Assembly (NCBI RefSeq): GCF_000243075.1 | Contig: NC_016745.1 | Span: 3,450,538-3,514,537 of the forward strand | DNA length: 64,000 nt | From: Oceanimonas sp. GK1 | GTDB taxonomy: Bacteria; Pseudomonadota; Gammaproteobacteria; Enterobacterales; Aeromonadaceae | Reading direction: 5' to 3' | In this document: positions 17,064-24,388 of the stretch, piece after piece | How the letters are laid out: every line of letters starts with the position of its first letter | Position numbering within the stretch: position 1 is the stretch's first letter | Translations under genes and position numbers: made by a program | Notes under the pieces: model-generated | Told to the model about the DNA's origin: nothing | What the model saw: the letters and a program-made list of their open reading frames with translations, nothing else | Database searches by the model: none

Positions 17064-18803
17064 ATGGCCGCCTCCCTTCCCCCTTCGAATCCGGCCGCCG
17101 AAGCGCGCCGCCAGCAACGGCTGGAAGAGCTGTGCGCGGCGCTGATCCGCGCCCAATCGGCCCAACGCGAGGTGCGCTACCGGGGCCACCGGCTGGAATG
17201 GCGCGGCAGGGCCTACCCGCTGCGCGCCCCGCATCTGCAACTGAATGCGCAACAGGACGACTGGGGCTCCTGCCGGGGTGTGGCCGACGCCATTGCCCTG
17301 CGCCTGCGCCATCACGATCCCGAACTGCACCGGCACTGGCTGCCCGCGCCGCCGGTGGCCCGGCTGGTGTTCGAATTGCTGGAGCAGCTCAGGGTGGAGT
17401 CTCTGGTGCCGGCCCATCACCCCGGCAGCCGGCGCAACCTGCATTACCGCTTCAGCGCCTGGAGCAATCGTTTTCTGGCCTCGGGCCAGACCGAAAGCCA
17501 CCTGGGGCTGCTGCTGTTTACCCTGTCGATGATGAGCTGGGTACAACTGGGCGGCGGCCCCATCGACGAGAGCACCGAGCACCTGATCGAGTCGACGCGC
17601 ATGTTTCTGCTGCGGGAGATCGGCCAGCCCTTTGGCCGCATTCGCCGCTGCCGCGAAGATCAGGCCGCCTACGGCGAGCAGGCACTGGCCATTGCCCTGA
17701 CCGTGAACGGGCTGATCGAGGAGCTGCAAAAGCAGCTGACCGGCGACGAACAGGACAATGACGCACTGGAAGAGGTCGGCAACGGCTTTGGCCTGCTGCT
17801 GGATCTCGACGGCGACGGCGAGCAGGGCGCCAGCCTGGCCGGCGGCGCCTCCACCCGCGACGGCGACGGTGAGGCCAGTTACCGCATCTTTACCGGCCAG
17901 TACGACAAGGAGTGGCGGGCCGACCGCAAGGTGCGCCCCGAGCTGCTGGCAACGCTGCGCCAGCAGCTGGATAGCCGCATTCGCGAGCAGGGCCTTAACC
18001 TCAACGGCCTGACCAAAAAACTGCGCCGGCTACTGGCCCGCCCCCACGACGACGGCTGGCGCTTTGGCGAGGAAGAAGGCCGGCTCGACGGCCGCCGGCT
18101 GTCCACCCTGGTCACCAGCCATGCCGACCGCCGGGTGTTCAAGCAGTCCCGGCAGGAATGGCACGCCAACGCCGCGGTCACCCTACTGGTGGACAATTCC
18201 GGCTCCATGCGCCCCCACATGACGCACATCGCCATGCTTGTCGACCTGCTGGTGCAGGGGCTGGAACGCACCGGCGCCCGCACCGAAGTGCTCGGCTTTA
18301 CCACCGGCCACTGGAACGGCGGCCAGCCCCTGAAGGACTGGCAACGCCGGGGCCGGCCCGCCAATCCGGGCCGGCTCAATGAACGCTGCCACCTGGTGTA
18401 CAAAGGCGCCGACACCCCCTGGCGCCGGGCCCGGCAGAGCCTCGCGGCCCTGCTCAAGGGCGACCTGTTCCGGGAAGGCCTCGACGGCGAGGCCCTGCTG
18501 TGGGCCGAGCAACGGCTGCTGGCCGAAGACGTCAATGAGCGCCTGCTGCTGGTGATCTCCGACGGCTGCCCCATGGACACCGCCACCCGCCAGGCCAACG
18601 CGCAGGACCTGCTCGACAGCCACCTGATGGCGGTGGCGGATCGCATCGATCGGGATCCGCGCATTCGCCTGTGTGCCCTGGGGGTGGGCCTCGATCTGAG
18701 CCGCTATTACCGCCACAACCAGCTGCTGGATCTGGAGCACAGTCCCGACAACCGGATTTTCGATGAAATTCTGGCGCTGCTGGGGCGGACCATGCACGGC
18801 TGA
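17064..18803 (+). CDS. cobT: CobT-like VWA-domain chelatase subunit
   Basis: This 579-residue protein has the CobT layout. A helical N-terminal region (residues about 1-230) is followed by an acidic linker (GDEQDNDALEE, LDLDGDGEQ). The C-terminal von Willebrand A domain starts near residue 365, with the MIDAS motif LVDNSGSMRP and a later VISDGCPMDT. CobT co-chaperones the CobS ATPase in cobalt insertion; similar MoxR/VWA pairs serve other metal or protein maturation tasks. The gene starts 3 bp after cobS. The acidic stretch is shorter than in alphaproteobacterial CobT. A 319-bp gap with no clear terminator follows. Confidence 0.8.
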   Translation: MAASLPPSNPAAEARRQQRLEELCAALIRAQSAQREVRYRGHRLEWRGRAYPLRAPHLQLNAQQDDWGSCRGVADAIALRLRHHDPELHRHWLPAPPVARLVFELLEQLRVESLVPAHHPGSRRNLHYRFSAWSNRFLASGQTESHLGLLLFTLSMMSWVQLGGGPIDESTEHLIESTRMFLLREIGQPFGRIRRCREDQAAYGEQALAIALTVNGLIEELQKQLTGDEQDNDALEEVGNGFGLLLDLDGDGEQGASLAGGASTRDGDGEASYRIFTGQYDKEWRADRKVRPELLATLRQQLDSRIREQGLNLNGLTKKLRRLLARPHDDGWRFGEEEGRLDGRRLSTLVTSHADRRVFKQSRQEWHANAAVTLLVDNSGSMRPHMTHIAMLVDLLVQGLERTGARTEVLGFTTGHWNGGQPLKDWQRRGRPANPGRLNERCHLVYKGADTPWRRARQSLAALLKGDLFREGLDGEALLWAEQRLLAEDVNERLLLVISDGCPMDTATRQANAQDLLDSHLMAVADRIDRDPRIRLCALGVGLDLSRYYRHNQLLDLEHSPDNRIFDEILALLGRTMHG

Positions 18804-19122
18804 ACGCCAGTTGACAAGTCGCGTCCCAGGCCGGAGAATTAACAACTTTTTTACAAAAATCAACCATAACAAATTGAAAATAAAGAAGTTTTATTCTGGC
18901 CCCAGCTTGAGAACACAAGTGGTCCTAACCAATTTCACGCCCTCATTCAAAGATATTGTCAGGCTTTGAACGAAAGCCGGACACGACAGCCCGCCGTCCT
19001 GGCAGTCCCGTTTCGGGCAGCACGGCAACCATTGAGCCAGTCTCACGGAGTGTTCGCACTCCGGTTATCACGGAAGGTACACACCCGGTCTCATCCGGGC
19101 CACACAACTGGAGCAAGAAACC
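18804..19122. other. Intergenic region upstream of tauK
   Basis: These 319 bp contain no credible gene. The first half is A/T-rich (TTTTTTACAAAAATCAACC, AAATTGAAAATAAAG), unlike its coding neighbours, and probably contains the tau promoter. The motif GTGGTCCTAACCAAT at 18919-18933 is nearly repeated upstream of tauX. A CTGGCCCCAG block lies 23 bp before it. Confidence 0.6.
18919..18933 (+). promoter_or_regulatory. Candidate TauR-type site upstream of tauK
   Basis: GTGGTCCTAACCAAT matches GTGGTCCAAGCCAAT upstream of tauX (minus strand, 32193-32207) at 13 of 15 bases. TauR of Rhodobacter is reported to bind direct repeats of a CTGGAC-pyrimidine-TAA type, which this resembles. The link to the window's TauR is inferred. 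Confidence 0.45.
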
Positions 19123-20136
19123 ATGATATTCAAGCAACGTTTTGTGAAATCCCTGTCCCTCGCCCTTTGCCTTGGCGCCGCCATGGCCAGCCCCCAACTG
19201 CTGGCCAACACCTTTCGGGTGGCGGTGGGCGACGGTGCCGGCGGCACCCAGCATGAACTCGGCAAGGCCTTTTCCGAAGAGCTGAAGGCACGCACCGAAG
19301 GCAAGCACGACACTCAGTTGTTCCTCAACGGCCAGCTGGGCGACGAACAGGCCACCGTCAACGACGCTTCCATGGGGCTGCTCGACTTCTCCATTCTGGC
19401 CATCAACAACGTCACCCCCTTCTCGCCTTCCGTGGGCGTGCTGACCCTGCCCTACATGGTGCAGAGTCTGGATGACGCCGTGGCCCTGACCCAGGGCGAA
19501 GTGGGCCAGGAGCTGGTCAACAACACCATTCGCGATGCCGGTGTGCGCATTGTGGGCTGGGCCTATTCCGGTTTCCGGGTGCTGACCAACTCCAAGCAGC
19601 CGGTGTCCAGCCTGGCTGATCTCAATGGCCTCAAGATCCGGGTGCCCAACAACGAGATCATGATCGACACCTACCGCGCCTGGGGCATCAACCCCACCCC
19701 CATGGCCTGGTCCGAAACCTTTACCGGCCTGCAGATGGGCGTGGTGGACGGCCAGGACAACCCCTACATTACCGTCTCCGCCATGAAGTTCGACGAGGTA
19801 CAGAAGTACATCACCAACATTCGTTACCTGTTCTCCATTGAACCGCTGATCATGTCGGAAGCGGTGTTCCAGTCGCAGCCAGAAGACGTGCAGCAGGCCA
19901 TTCTGGCCGCCGGCAAGGCCGCCACCGAGCACAGCGCCCAATGGCTGGTGGCTCAGGAAGACCGCATCAAGGCCGAGCTGGTGAAAAACGGCATGCAAAT
20001 CAGCGAGCCCGCCAACGGCGAGCAGGAATGGATGGAAAAGGCCGTGAGCCAGGTCTGGCCCAAGTATTACGACGCCGTGGGAGGCAAGGACAAACTGAAC
20101 CAGATCCTGCAATCCCTGGGCCGTGACACCATTTAA
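19123..20136 (+). CDS. tauK: TRAP transporter solute-binding protein, probably for taurine
   Basis: This 337-residue DctP-family periplasmic protein has a signal peptide (Lys/Arg-containing start, hydrophobic core, likely cleavage after LLA near residue 28). Family blocks include GQLGDEQATVNDASMG and the hallmark Arg-bearing strand LKIRVPNNEIMIDTYRAWG near residue 175, followed by MGVVDGQDNPYITV. The Arg of the IRVP strand usually binds the ligand acid group, here presumably the sulfonate of taurine. It is the first gene of tauKLM. Taurine as substrate is inferred from xsc, tauXY and tauR nearby. Confidence 0.85.
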   Translation: MIFKQRFVKSLSLALCLGAAMASPQLLANTFRVAVGDGAGGTQHELGKAFSEELKARTEGKHDTQLFLNGQLGDEQATVNDASMGLLDFSILAINNVTPFSPSVGVLTLPYMVQSLDDAVALTQGEVGQELVNNTIRDAGVRIVGWAYSGFRVLTNSKQPVSSLADLNGLKIRVPNNEIMIDTYRAWGINPTPMAWSETFTGLQMGVVDGQDNPYITVSAMKFDEVQKYITNIRYLFSIEPLIMSEAVFQSQPEDVQQAILAAGKAATEHSAQWLVAQEDRIKAELVKNGMQISEPANGEQEWMEKAVSQVWPKYYDAVGGKDKLNQILQSLGRDTI

Positions 20137-20202
20137 TCACCCCGCTCGACCCGTCTGCCCCCGGTTGCGTCGGGGGCAGTGTGCATCAGGGAGGAACCGG
20201 CC

Positions 20203-20823
20203 ATGTCCATTGGCACCATCATCTACCGGCTTATCGACAACATCGAACGCGTGATCTGCAGCACCCTGCTTGCCACCTTTGTGGTGATCCTGTTCGTACA
20301 GATTATTTCACGGCAGCTGTTCAATCACTCCATTGCCTGGAGCGAGGAGCTGTCCACCTACATGTTTGTGTGGTTTGTGTACTTCGGTGCCAGCTACGCC
20401 ACCAAACTGGCGGCCCACAACCGGGTCACCTTTCAGTTCAAGCTGTTCCCACCTAGGGTGGCGGTGTGGAGCGAAGCCCTGGCCGATCTGATCTGGGTGG
20501 GCTTCAACAGCTACTTTGTCTGGCTCAGCTATGACTTCGTGTTCAACAAGATGAACCTGTTCTGGAAGTCCCAGACGCTGGGGTTCCCGATGAAATACGT
20601 GTACATGATCCTGCCCATCGCCTTTGCACTGATGACCTTTCGCATTCTGCAGGTGAACTACTACAAGCTGGTCAAGGGCATCGACATTCGCGATCCCGAG
20701 TCACTGGAAGTGGAAAAGCTCATGGACTCGGCCCAGCAACCGAAGTCATCAACATCCACACAGCAGGACGAGCCTCAGCCCCCCATTCAAGGCCGAGTCA
20801 AGGCGGGAGCCCACCATGGTTGA
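20203..20823 (+). CDS. tauL: TRAP transporter small permease (DctQ type)
   Basis: This 206-residue protein has four predicted membrane helices (residues about 15-40, 50-70, 92-112, 135-155) and the DctQ motif SEELSTYMFVWFVYFGASYATKLAAHNRV. It pairs with the large permease in the membrane. The hydrophilic C-terminal tail (residues about 175-206, Gln/Pro/Ser-rich) is longer than typical. The ATG at 20203 follows AGGGAGGAA. The 3' end overlaps tauM by 8 bp, indicating coupled translation. Confidence 0.87.
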   Translation: MSIGTIIYRLIDNIERVICSTLLATFVVILFVQIISRQLFNHSIAWSEELSTYMFVWFVYFGASYATKLAAHNRVTFQFKLFPPRVAVWSEALADLIWVGFNSYFVWLSYDFVFNKMNLFWKSQTLGFPMKYVYMILPIAFALMTFRILQVNYYKLVKGIDIRDPESLEVEKLMDSAQQPKSSTSTQQDEPQPPIQGRVKAGAHHG

Positions 20824-22159
20824 ATCATCCGTAGTCATGATCCTGTTCGGCAGCTTTCTGGCGCTGCTGCTGCTGGGCGCGCCCATCAGCGTGTCGCTGG
20901 GGGTGTCGGCACTGGCCTCCTTTCTGTATCTGGGGGAAAACCCCATCAAGTTCGTGCAGATCGCCTTTACCTCGGTGGGCTCCTTTCCGCTGATGGCGCT
21001 GCCCGCCTTTATTCTGGCCGGCGCCCTGATGGAGGCCGCGGGCATTTCCAAACGGCTGGTGGACCTGGCGGAAAGCTTTGCCGGGCCCTTTACCGGCGGT
21101 ATGTCGGCCGCCACCGTCATGGCCTGCATGTTCTTTGGCGCCATTTCCGGCTCCGGCCCCGCCACCACCGCCGCCGTGGGCATGCTGATGATCCCCGCCA
21201 TGATCGAGCGGGGCTACGGCAAGGGCTATGCGTCGGCCATTACCGCGTCTTCCGGCGGTCTGGGCGTGGTCATTCCGCCGTCCATTCCCATGGTGATTTT
21301 CGGTATTTCCGCCATCGGCCTGATGCCGCCCCCCGAGGCGGTGGCCGCGCACGGCCAGTTCCAGTCGGTGTCCATTCCCAAGCTGTTTATCGCCGGCTTT
21401 CTGCCCGGACTGGTGCTGTCCTGCGGTCTGCTGACCATGAACTACTTCCTGTGCAAAAAGCAGAACTATACCGGCACCACCGAGGGCTGGTCCGGTGCCA
21501 ACATTCTGACCATGCTGCGCAAGGGCACCTGGTCGGTACTGGCCCCCATCGTGATCCTCGGGGGCATTTACAGCGGCCTGTTCACCCCCACCGAATCGGC
21601 CATCGTCGCCATCTTCTACACCCTGTTCATCGGCTTTTTCGTGCACCGAGAGCTGAAGCTGAAAGACGTACTGCGCTCCCTGGAAACCACCACCTGGCTC
21701 ACCGGCCGCGTGCTGCTGATCCTGTTTACCGCCACCGTGTTCGGACGCCTGCTGGTGGAAAACCAGATCCCGGCCATCGTCGCCTCGTCGATGCTGGAGA
21801 TGACCAGCAACATCTATCTGATCTGGGCGCTGATCATCTTCTTCCTGCTGTTCGTGGGCATGTTCATGGAGACCCTGGCGGCCATACTGATCCTCACCCC
21901 GGTATTGCTGCCGGTGGCCTACAGCCTGGGGATAGACCCGGTTCACTTCGGCATTGTGGTGGTGTGCTGTCTGTCCATCGGCTTCCAGACTCCGCCCCTG
22001 GGCGAAAACCTGTTTATCGCCTCTGGGGTATCGGGCACCTCCATTGAAGAGATCTCGGTACGGGCCCTGCCCTTTGCCCTCACCTCGGTGATCGCCGTGT
22101 TCATTATCGCCTTTGTACCGGAAATCACCCTGTTCCTGCCCGAGCTGCTCGGGTACTAG
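20816..22159 (+). CDS. tauM: TRAP transporter large permease (DctM type)
   Basis: This 447-residue protein has about twelve membrane helices and the DctM signatures MALPAFILAGALMEAAGI, FFGAISGSGPATTAAVG near residue 120, and GGLGVVIPPSIPMVIFG near residue 145. It is the sodium-driven translocating subunit of the TRAP transporter, working with TauK and TauL. GGGAG precedes the ATG, which lies inside the end of tauL. The universal stress protein gene follows after about 146 bp, as in the Halomonas teaABC-teaD ectoine TRAP operon. Confidence 0.9.
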   Translation: MVESSVVMILFGSFLALLLLGAPISVSLGVSALASFLYLGENPIKFVQIAFTSVGSFPLMALPAFILAGALMEAAGISKRLVDLAESFAGPFTGGMSAATVMACMFFGAISGSGPATTAAVGMLMIPAMIERGYGKGYASAITASSGGLGVVIPPSIPMVIFGISAIGLMPPPEAVAAHGQFQSVSIPKLFIAGFLPGLVLSCGLLTMNYFLCKKQNYTGTTEGWSGANILTMLRKGTWSVLAPIVILGGIYSGLFTPTESAIVAIFYTLFIGFFVHRELKLKDVLRSLETTTWLTGRVLLILFTATVFGRLLVENQIPAIVASSMLEMTSNIYLIWALIIFFLLFVGMFMETLAAILILTPVLLPVAYSLGIDPVHFGIVVVCCLSIGFQTPPLGENLFIASGVSGTSIEEISVRALPFALTSVIAVFIIAFVPEITLFLPELLGY

Positions 22160-22305
22160 AACACCGGCGCCAGCCACCACCACGCCGCCGGCGTGATCAG
22201 GGTCAAGGCCCGTTCACGCCGGCGGCATCATCATGATGTCACCGATCGGCGCTATGCTGAACATTGCAAGAACGCCATTCCAGCCAACCAACAAGGGAGT
22301 GTCCC

Positions 22306-22806
22306 ATGCTGCCGCAAGTCAACCGGATCCTGTACTGTACCGATCTGTCCAAGAACGCCTCCTATGCCTTTCAGTATGCCGTTTACCTGGCCAGGCAGAC
22401 CGGGGCCGACATTCACATTCTCAAGGTGGTGGAGCAGCTGTCCGGCGACGAAAAGCTCACCCTGCAGTCCTACATTCTCAATCAGAGCAGCCGGGAAGAG
22501 TTTCTGCACCAGCGCCTCAATCATGCCAAAAGCCTGCTGCAGGAGCGGCTGGATTACTTCTGGAACGAGATAGCCCCCGAAGAGAAAGCCCTGCGCAGCA
22601 AAATCGTCGGGTGCGAGGTGGTGGAAGGCTACCCGGAGCAGACCATACTGAAACGCTCCAAAGAGCTGCAGTGTGACCTCATTATCATGGGCGCCCACGA
22701 AAAGGGCTGGTTTCATACCCTGCTGGGCAGCGTGGCCAAGAACGTGCTGCGGGAGTCACGCATTCCCACCCTGATCGTGCCCCGCCCGGCAAAGAAAACG
22801 GTCTGA
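22306..22806 (+). CDS. Universal stress protein (UspA family)
   Basis: This 166-residue single Usp domain begins VNRILYCTDLSKNASYAFQYAVYLA and ends LLGSVAKNVLRESRIPTLIVPRP. In ATP-binding members the C-terminal motif is G-x2-G-x9-G-S/T. Here the last part (LGSVAKNVL) is intact but the first part reads GAHEKG, so the second Gly is shifted and binding is uncertain. The insertion at residues about 60-95 (a long amphipathic helix) makes it longer than UspA. Its place after tauKLM recalls TeaD, a Usp that adjusts the TeaABC TRAP transporter. A regulatory role for transport is inferred. GGGAG precedes the ATG at 22306. Confidence 0.85.
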   Translation: MLPQVNRILYCTDLSKNASYAFQYAVYLARQTGADIHILKVVEQLSGDEKLTLQSYILNQSSREEFLHQRLNHAKSLLQERLDYFWNEIAPEEKALRSKIVGCEVVEGYPEQTILKRSKELQCDLIIMGAHEKGWFHTLLGSVAKNVLRESRIPTLIVPRPAKKTV

Positions 22807-22831
22807 TGTAACTCCCCCCACCTTCACCTCG

Positions 22832-22916
22832 TTCCCACGCTTTGCGTGGGAATGCAGACCCTGTCCGGCAGGACAACCCCAACAGGCAGATATACACACC
22901 ACGCTGGCGCGTGGAA
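22832..22916. repeat. Palindromic extragenic element
   Basis: TTCCCACGC and GCGTGGGAA form a 9-bp hairpin at 22832-22852, and a second small hairpin (CCACGC against GCGTGG) lies near 22900-22916. The CGTTCCCACGC...GCGTGGGAATGCAGACC form is a common dispersed palindromic element in gammaproteobacterial genomes. Only one copy is in this window. Confidence 0.45.
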
Positions 22917-22941
22917 GCGAGAAAAGCCCCCAGTCCCCAAA

Positions 22942-22970
22942 CAAAAAAAAACCGGGCTGTCGCCCGGTAA
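22942..22970 (-). terminator. Intrinsic terminator after the DUF6506 gene
   Basis: ACCGGGC and GCCCGGT form a 7-bp stem with a 4-nt loop; on the minus strand it is followed by TTTTTTTT. It ends the pta-DUF6506 transcript about 25 bp beyond the stop. Confidence 0.85.
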
Positions 22971-22993
22971 AATGGAGTGAAGTAAAAAATGGG

Positions 22994-23287
22994 TCAGGCC
23001 CACTGAATCCTGTCCTGATCCTCCGGGCGATGCACCGCCCGGCCCAAGGGCACATGATCGTTGATCGCGGCGCGGATCGCCGCTTCTTCCTCGGCGGTAA
23101 AACCGCCGCACAGTTCAATCAGCTCAATGCGGCGGGTGAGCATTTCCTGGGCGGCCATGATGGCTTCCTCCAGGGTGCTGACGCCGGACACCGCCAGATC
23201 AAAGCCTTCGCTCTTGATGCGGCCATGGTGTTTGAACAGCTCCAGAACCGGGGCTTTTACAATAAATCCGTAACGACTCAGGCTCAT
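22994..23287 (-). CDS. DUF6506 family protein in the taurine cluster
   Basis: This 97-residue protein has the DUF6506 pattern: an opening strand YGFIVKAP, the middle block VSGVSTLEEAIMAAQEM, and the signature IELIELCGGFTAEEEAAI followed by VPLGRA. It looks like a small alpha/beta protein with a conserved Cys in the LCGGF loop. No biochemical role is established that I know of. It starts 15 bp after pta and precedes a terminator, so it is co-transcribed with pta. That placement hints at a role in sulfite, acetyl-phosphate or CoA metabolism, but this is only inferred. Confidence 0.75.
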   Translation of the reverse strand: MSLSRYGFIVKAPVLELFKHHGRIKSEGFDLAVSGVSTLEEAIMAAQEMLTRRIELIELCGGFTAEEEAAIRAAINDHVPLGRAVHRPEDQDRIQWA

Positions 23288-23302
23288 CGGTTATCTCCTT
23301 GT

Positions 23303-24256
23303 TCAGGCGCTGGCACGGGCGGGGGCCGCCGCGGTCTGCCGGCTGTGATGCACAATACTGGCCAGGGCACAGGACGCCAGCCTTGCCTCGGGCGGATCGG
23401 CCCGGGAAGTGAGGATGATCGGCACCCGGGCGCCCAACACCAGGCCGGCGGCGGTGGCGCCCATAAAGTACACCATCTGCTTGAACAGAAAGTTGCCCGA
23501 CTCCAGGTTGGGCACCAGCAAAATATCGGCGTTACCGGGCACCTTGCCGGAAATGCCCTTGATCTCGGCGGCTTCCCGGGACACCGCATTGTCGAACGCC
23601 AGCGGCCCTTCCACCACGGCCCCGGGCAGGGCGCCCATGGCCGCCAGCTTAACCAGCTCGGCGGCGTCCTGGCTCGAGGGCATGGCCTTGCTCACCTCCT
23701 CGGTGCCCGACAGCAGCGCCACCCTGGGCTCGTCACAGCCTAGGGCGTGCAGCAGCTCGATGGCGTTGCGGGCAATATGCAGCTTGTCGAGCACCGTCGG
23801 CTGCACATTGATCACCGCATCGGTAATGCACAGTGCCCGGCAGCTGCCCGGCACCGTCATGTGAAACACATGGCTCAGGCGGCTGTCGGTGCGCAGCCCG
23901 GCGCCGCGGTTGAGCACCGCCCGCAACAGCACATCGGTATGCACATGGCCCTTCATGATGGCGTCGGCCTCGCCCCGGCTGACCAGGGCCACGCCCGCCT
24001 GGGCGGCGCCGGCCTCGTCGGCGGCATCCACCAGCCGCACGCCGGCCAGATCCCAGCCCAGCGCCTCGGCTTCATGACGAATACGGGCTTCATTGCCCAC
24101 CAGAATCGGCGTGATCAGCCCTTCCTGTTGTGCCATGCGCGCGCTGAGCAGCGACACCTGGTTTACCGGATTGATCACCACGGTTGCCACGGCCGCATAT
24201 TGCCGGGCCTGCGCCAGCAGGTGGGCGGGGCATTCCTTCGGATTGGTATTGAGCAT
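23303..24256 (-). CDS. pta: Phosphate acetyltransferase (short Pta/Ptb type)
   Basis: This 317-residue member of the phosphate acetyl/butyryltransferase family contains only the catalytic domain (no N-terminal DRTGG or BioD-like region). Recognisable parts are ADAIMKGHVHTDVLLRAVL near residue 90 and the C-terminal PNLESGNFLFKQMVYFMGATAAGLVLGARVP. It converts acetyl phosphate and CoA to acetyl-CoA. In sulfonate degraders such a Pta takes the acetyl phosphate made by Xsc, encoded just upstream. The ATG at 24256 with AAGGGAA upstream is preferred over the ORF start 51 bp earlier. Tandem terminators separate it from xsc, so it may have its own promoter or depend on read-through. Confidence 0.88.
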   Translation of the reverse strand: MLNTNPKECPAHLLAQARQYAAVATVVINPVNQVSLLSARMAQQEGLITPILVGNEARIRHEAEALGWDLAGVRLVDAADEAGAAQAGVALVSRGEADAIMKGHVHTDVLLRAVLNRGAGLRTDSRLSHVFHMTVPGSCRALCITDAVINVQPTVLDKLHIARNAIELLHALGCDEPRVALLSGTEEVSKAMPSSQDAAELVKLAAMGALPGAVVEGPLAFDNAVSREAAEIKGISGKVPGNADILLVPNLESGNFLFKQMVYFMGATAAGLVLGARVPIILTSRADPPEARLASCALASIVHHSRQTAAAPARASA

Positions 24257-24329
24257 CACTGAATTCCCTTTGACGTGATCAGTAGACAACCGAATACCGC
24301 TCGGCAAACGGGATCGGGTTGTCCTCCTG

Positions 24330-24381
24330 AAAAAACCCGGCCTTGGCGGCCGGGTAAAAAGGCTGCCCTGACCGGGCAGCC
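24330..24381 (-). terminator. Tandem intrinsic terminators after xsc
   Basis: Two hairpins follow the xsc stop. The first (GGCTGCCC against GGGCAGCC) ends in TTTTTA on the minus strand. The second (CCCGGCC against GGCCGGG) ends in TTTTTT. Both lie between xsc and pta, within about 60 bp of the xsc stop. Confidence 0.85.
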
Positions 24382-24388
24382 GTACCTG

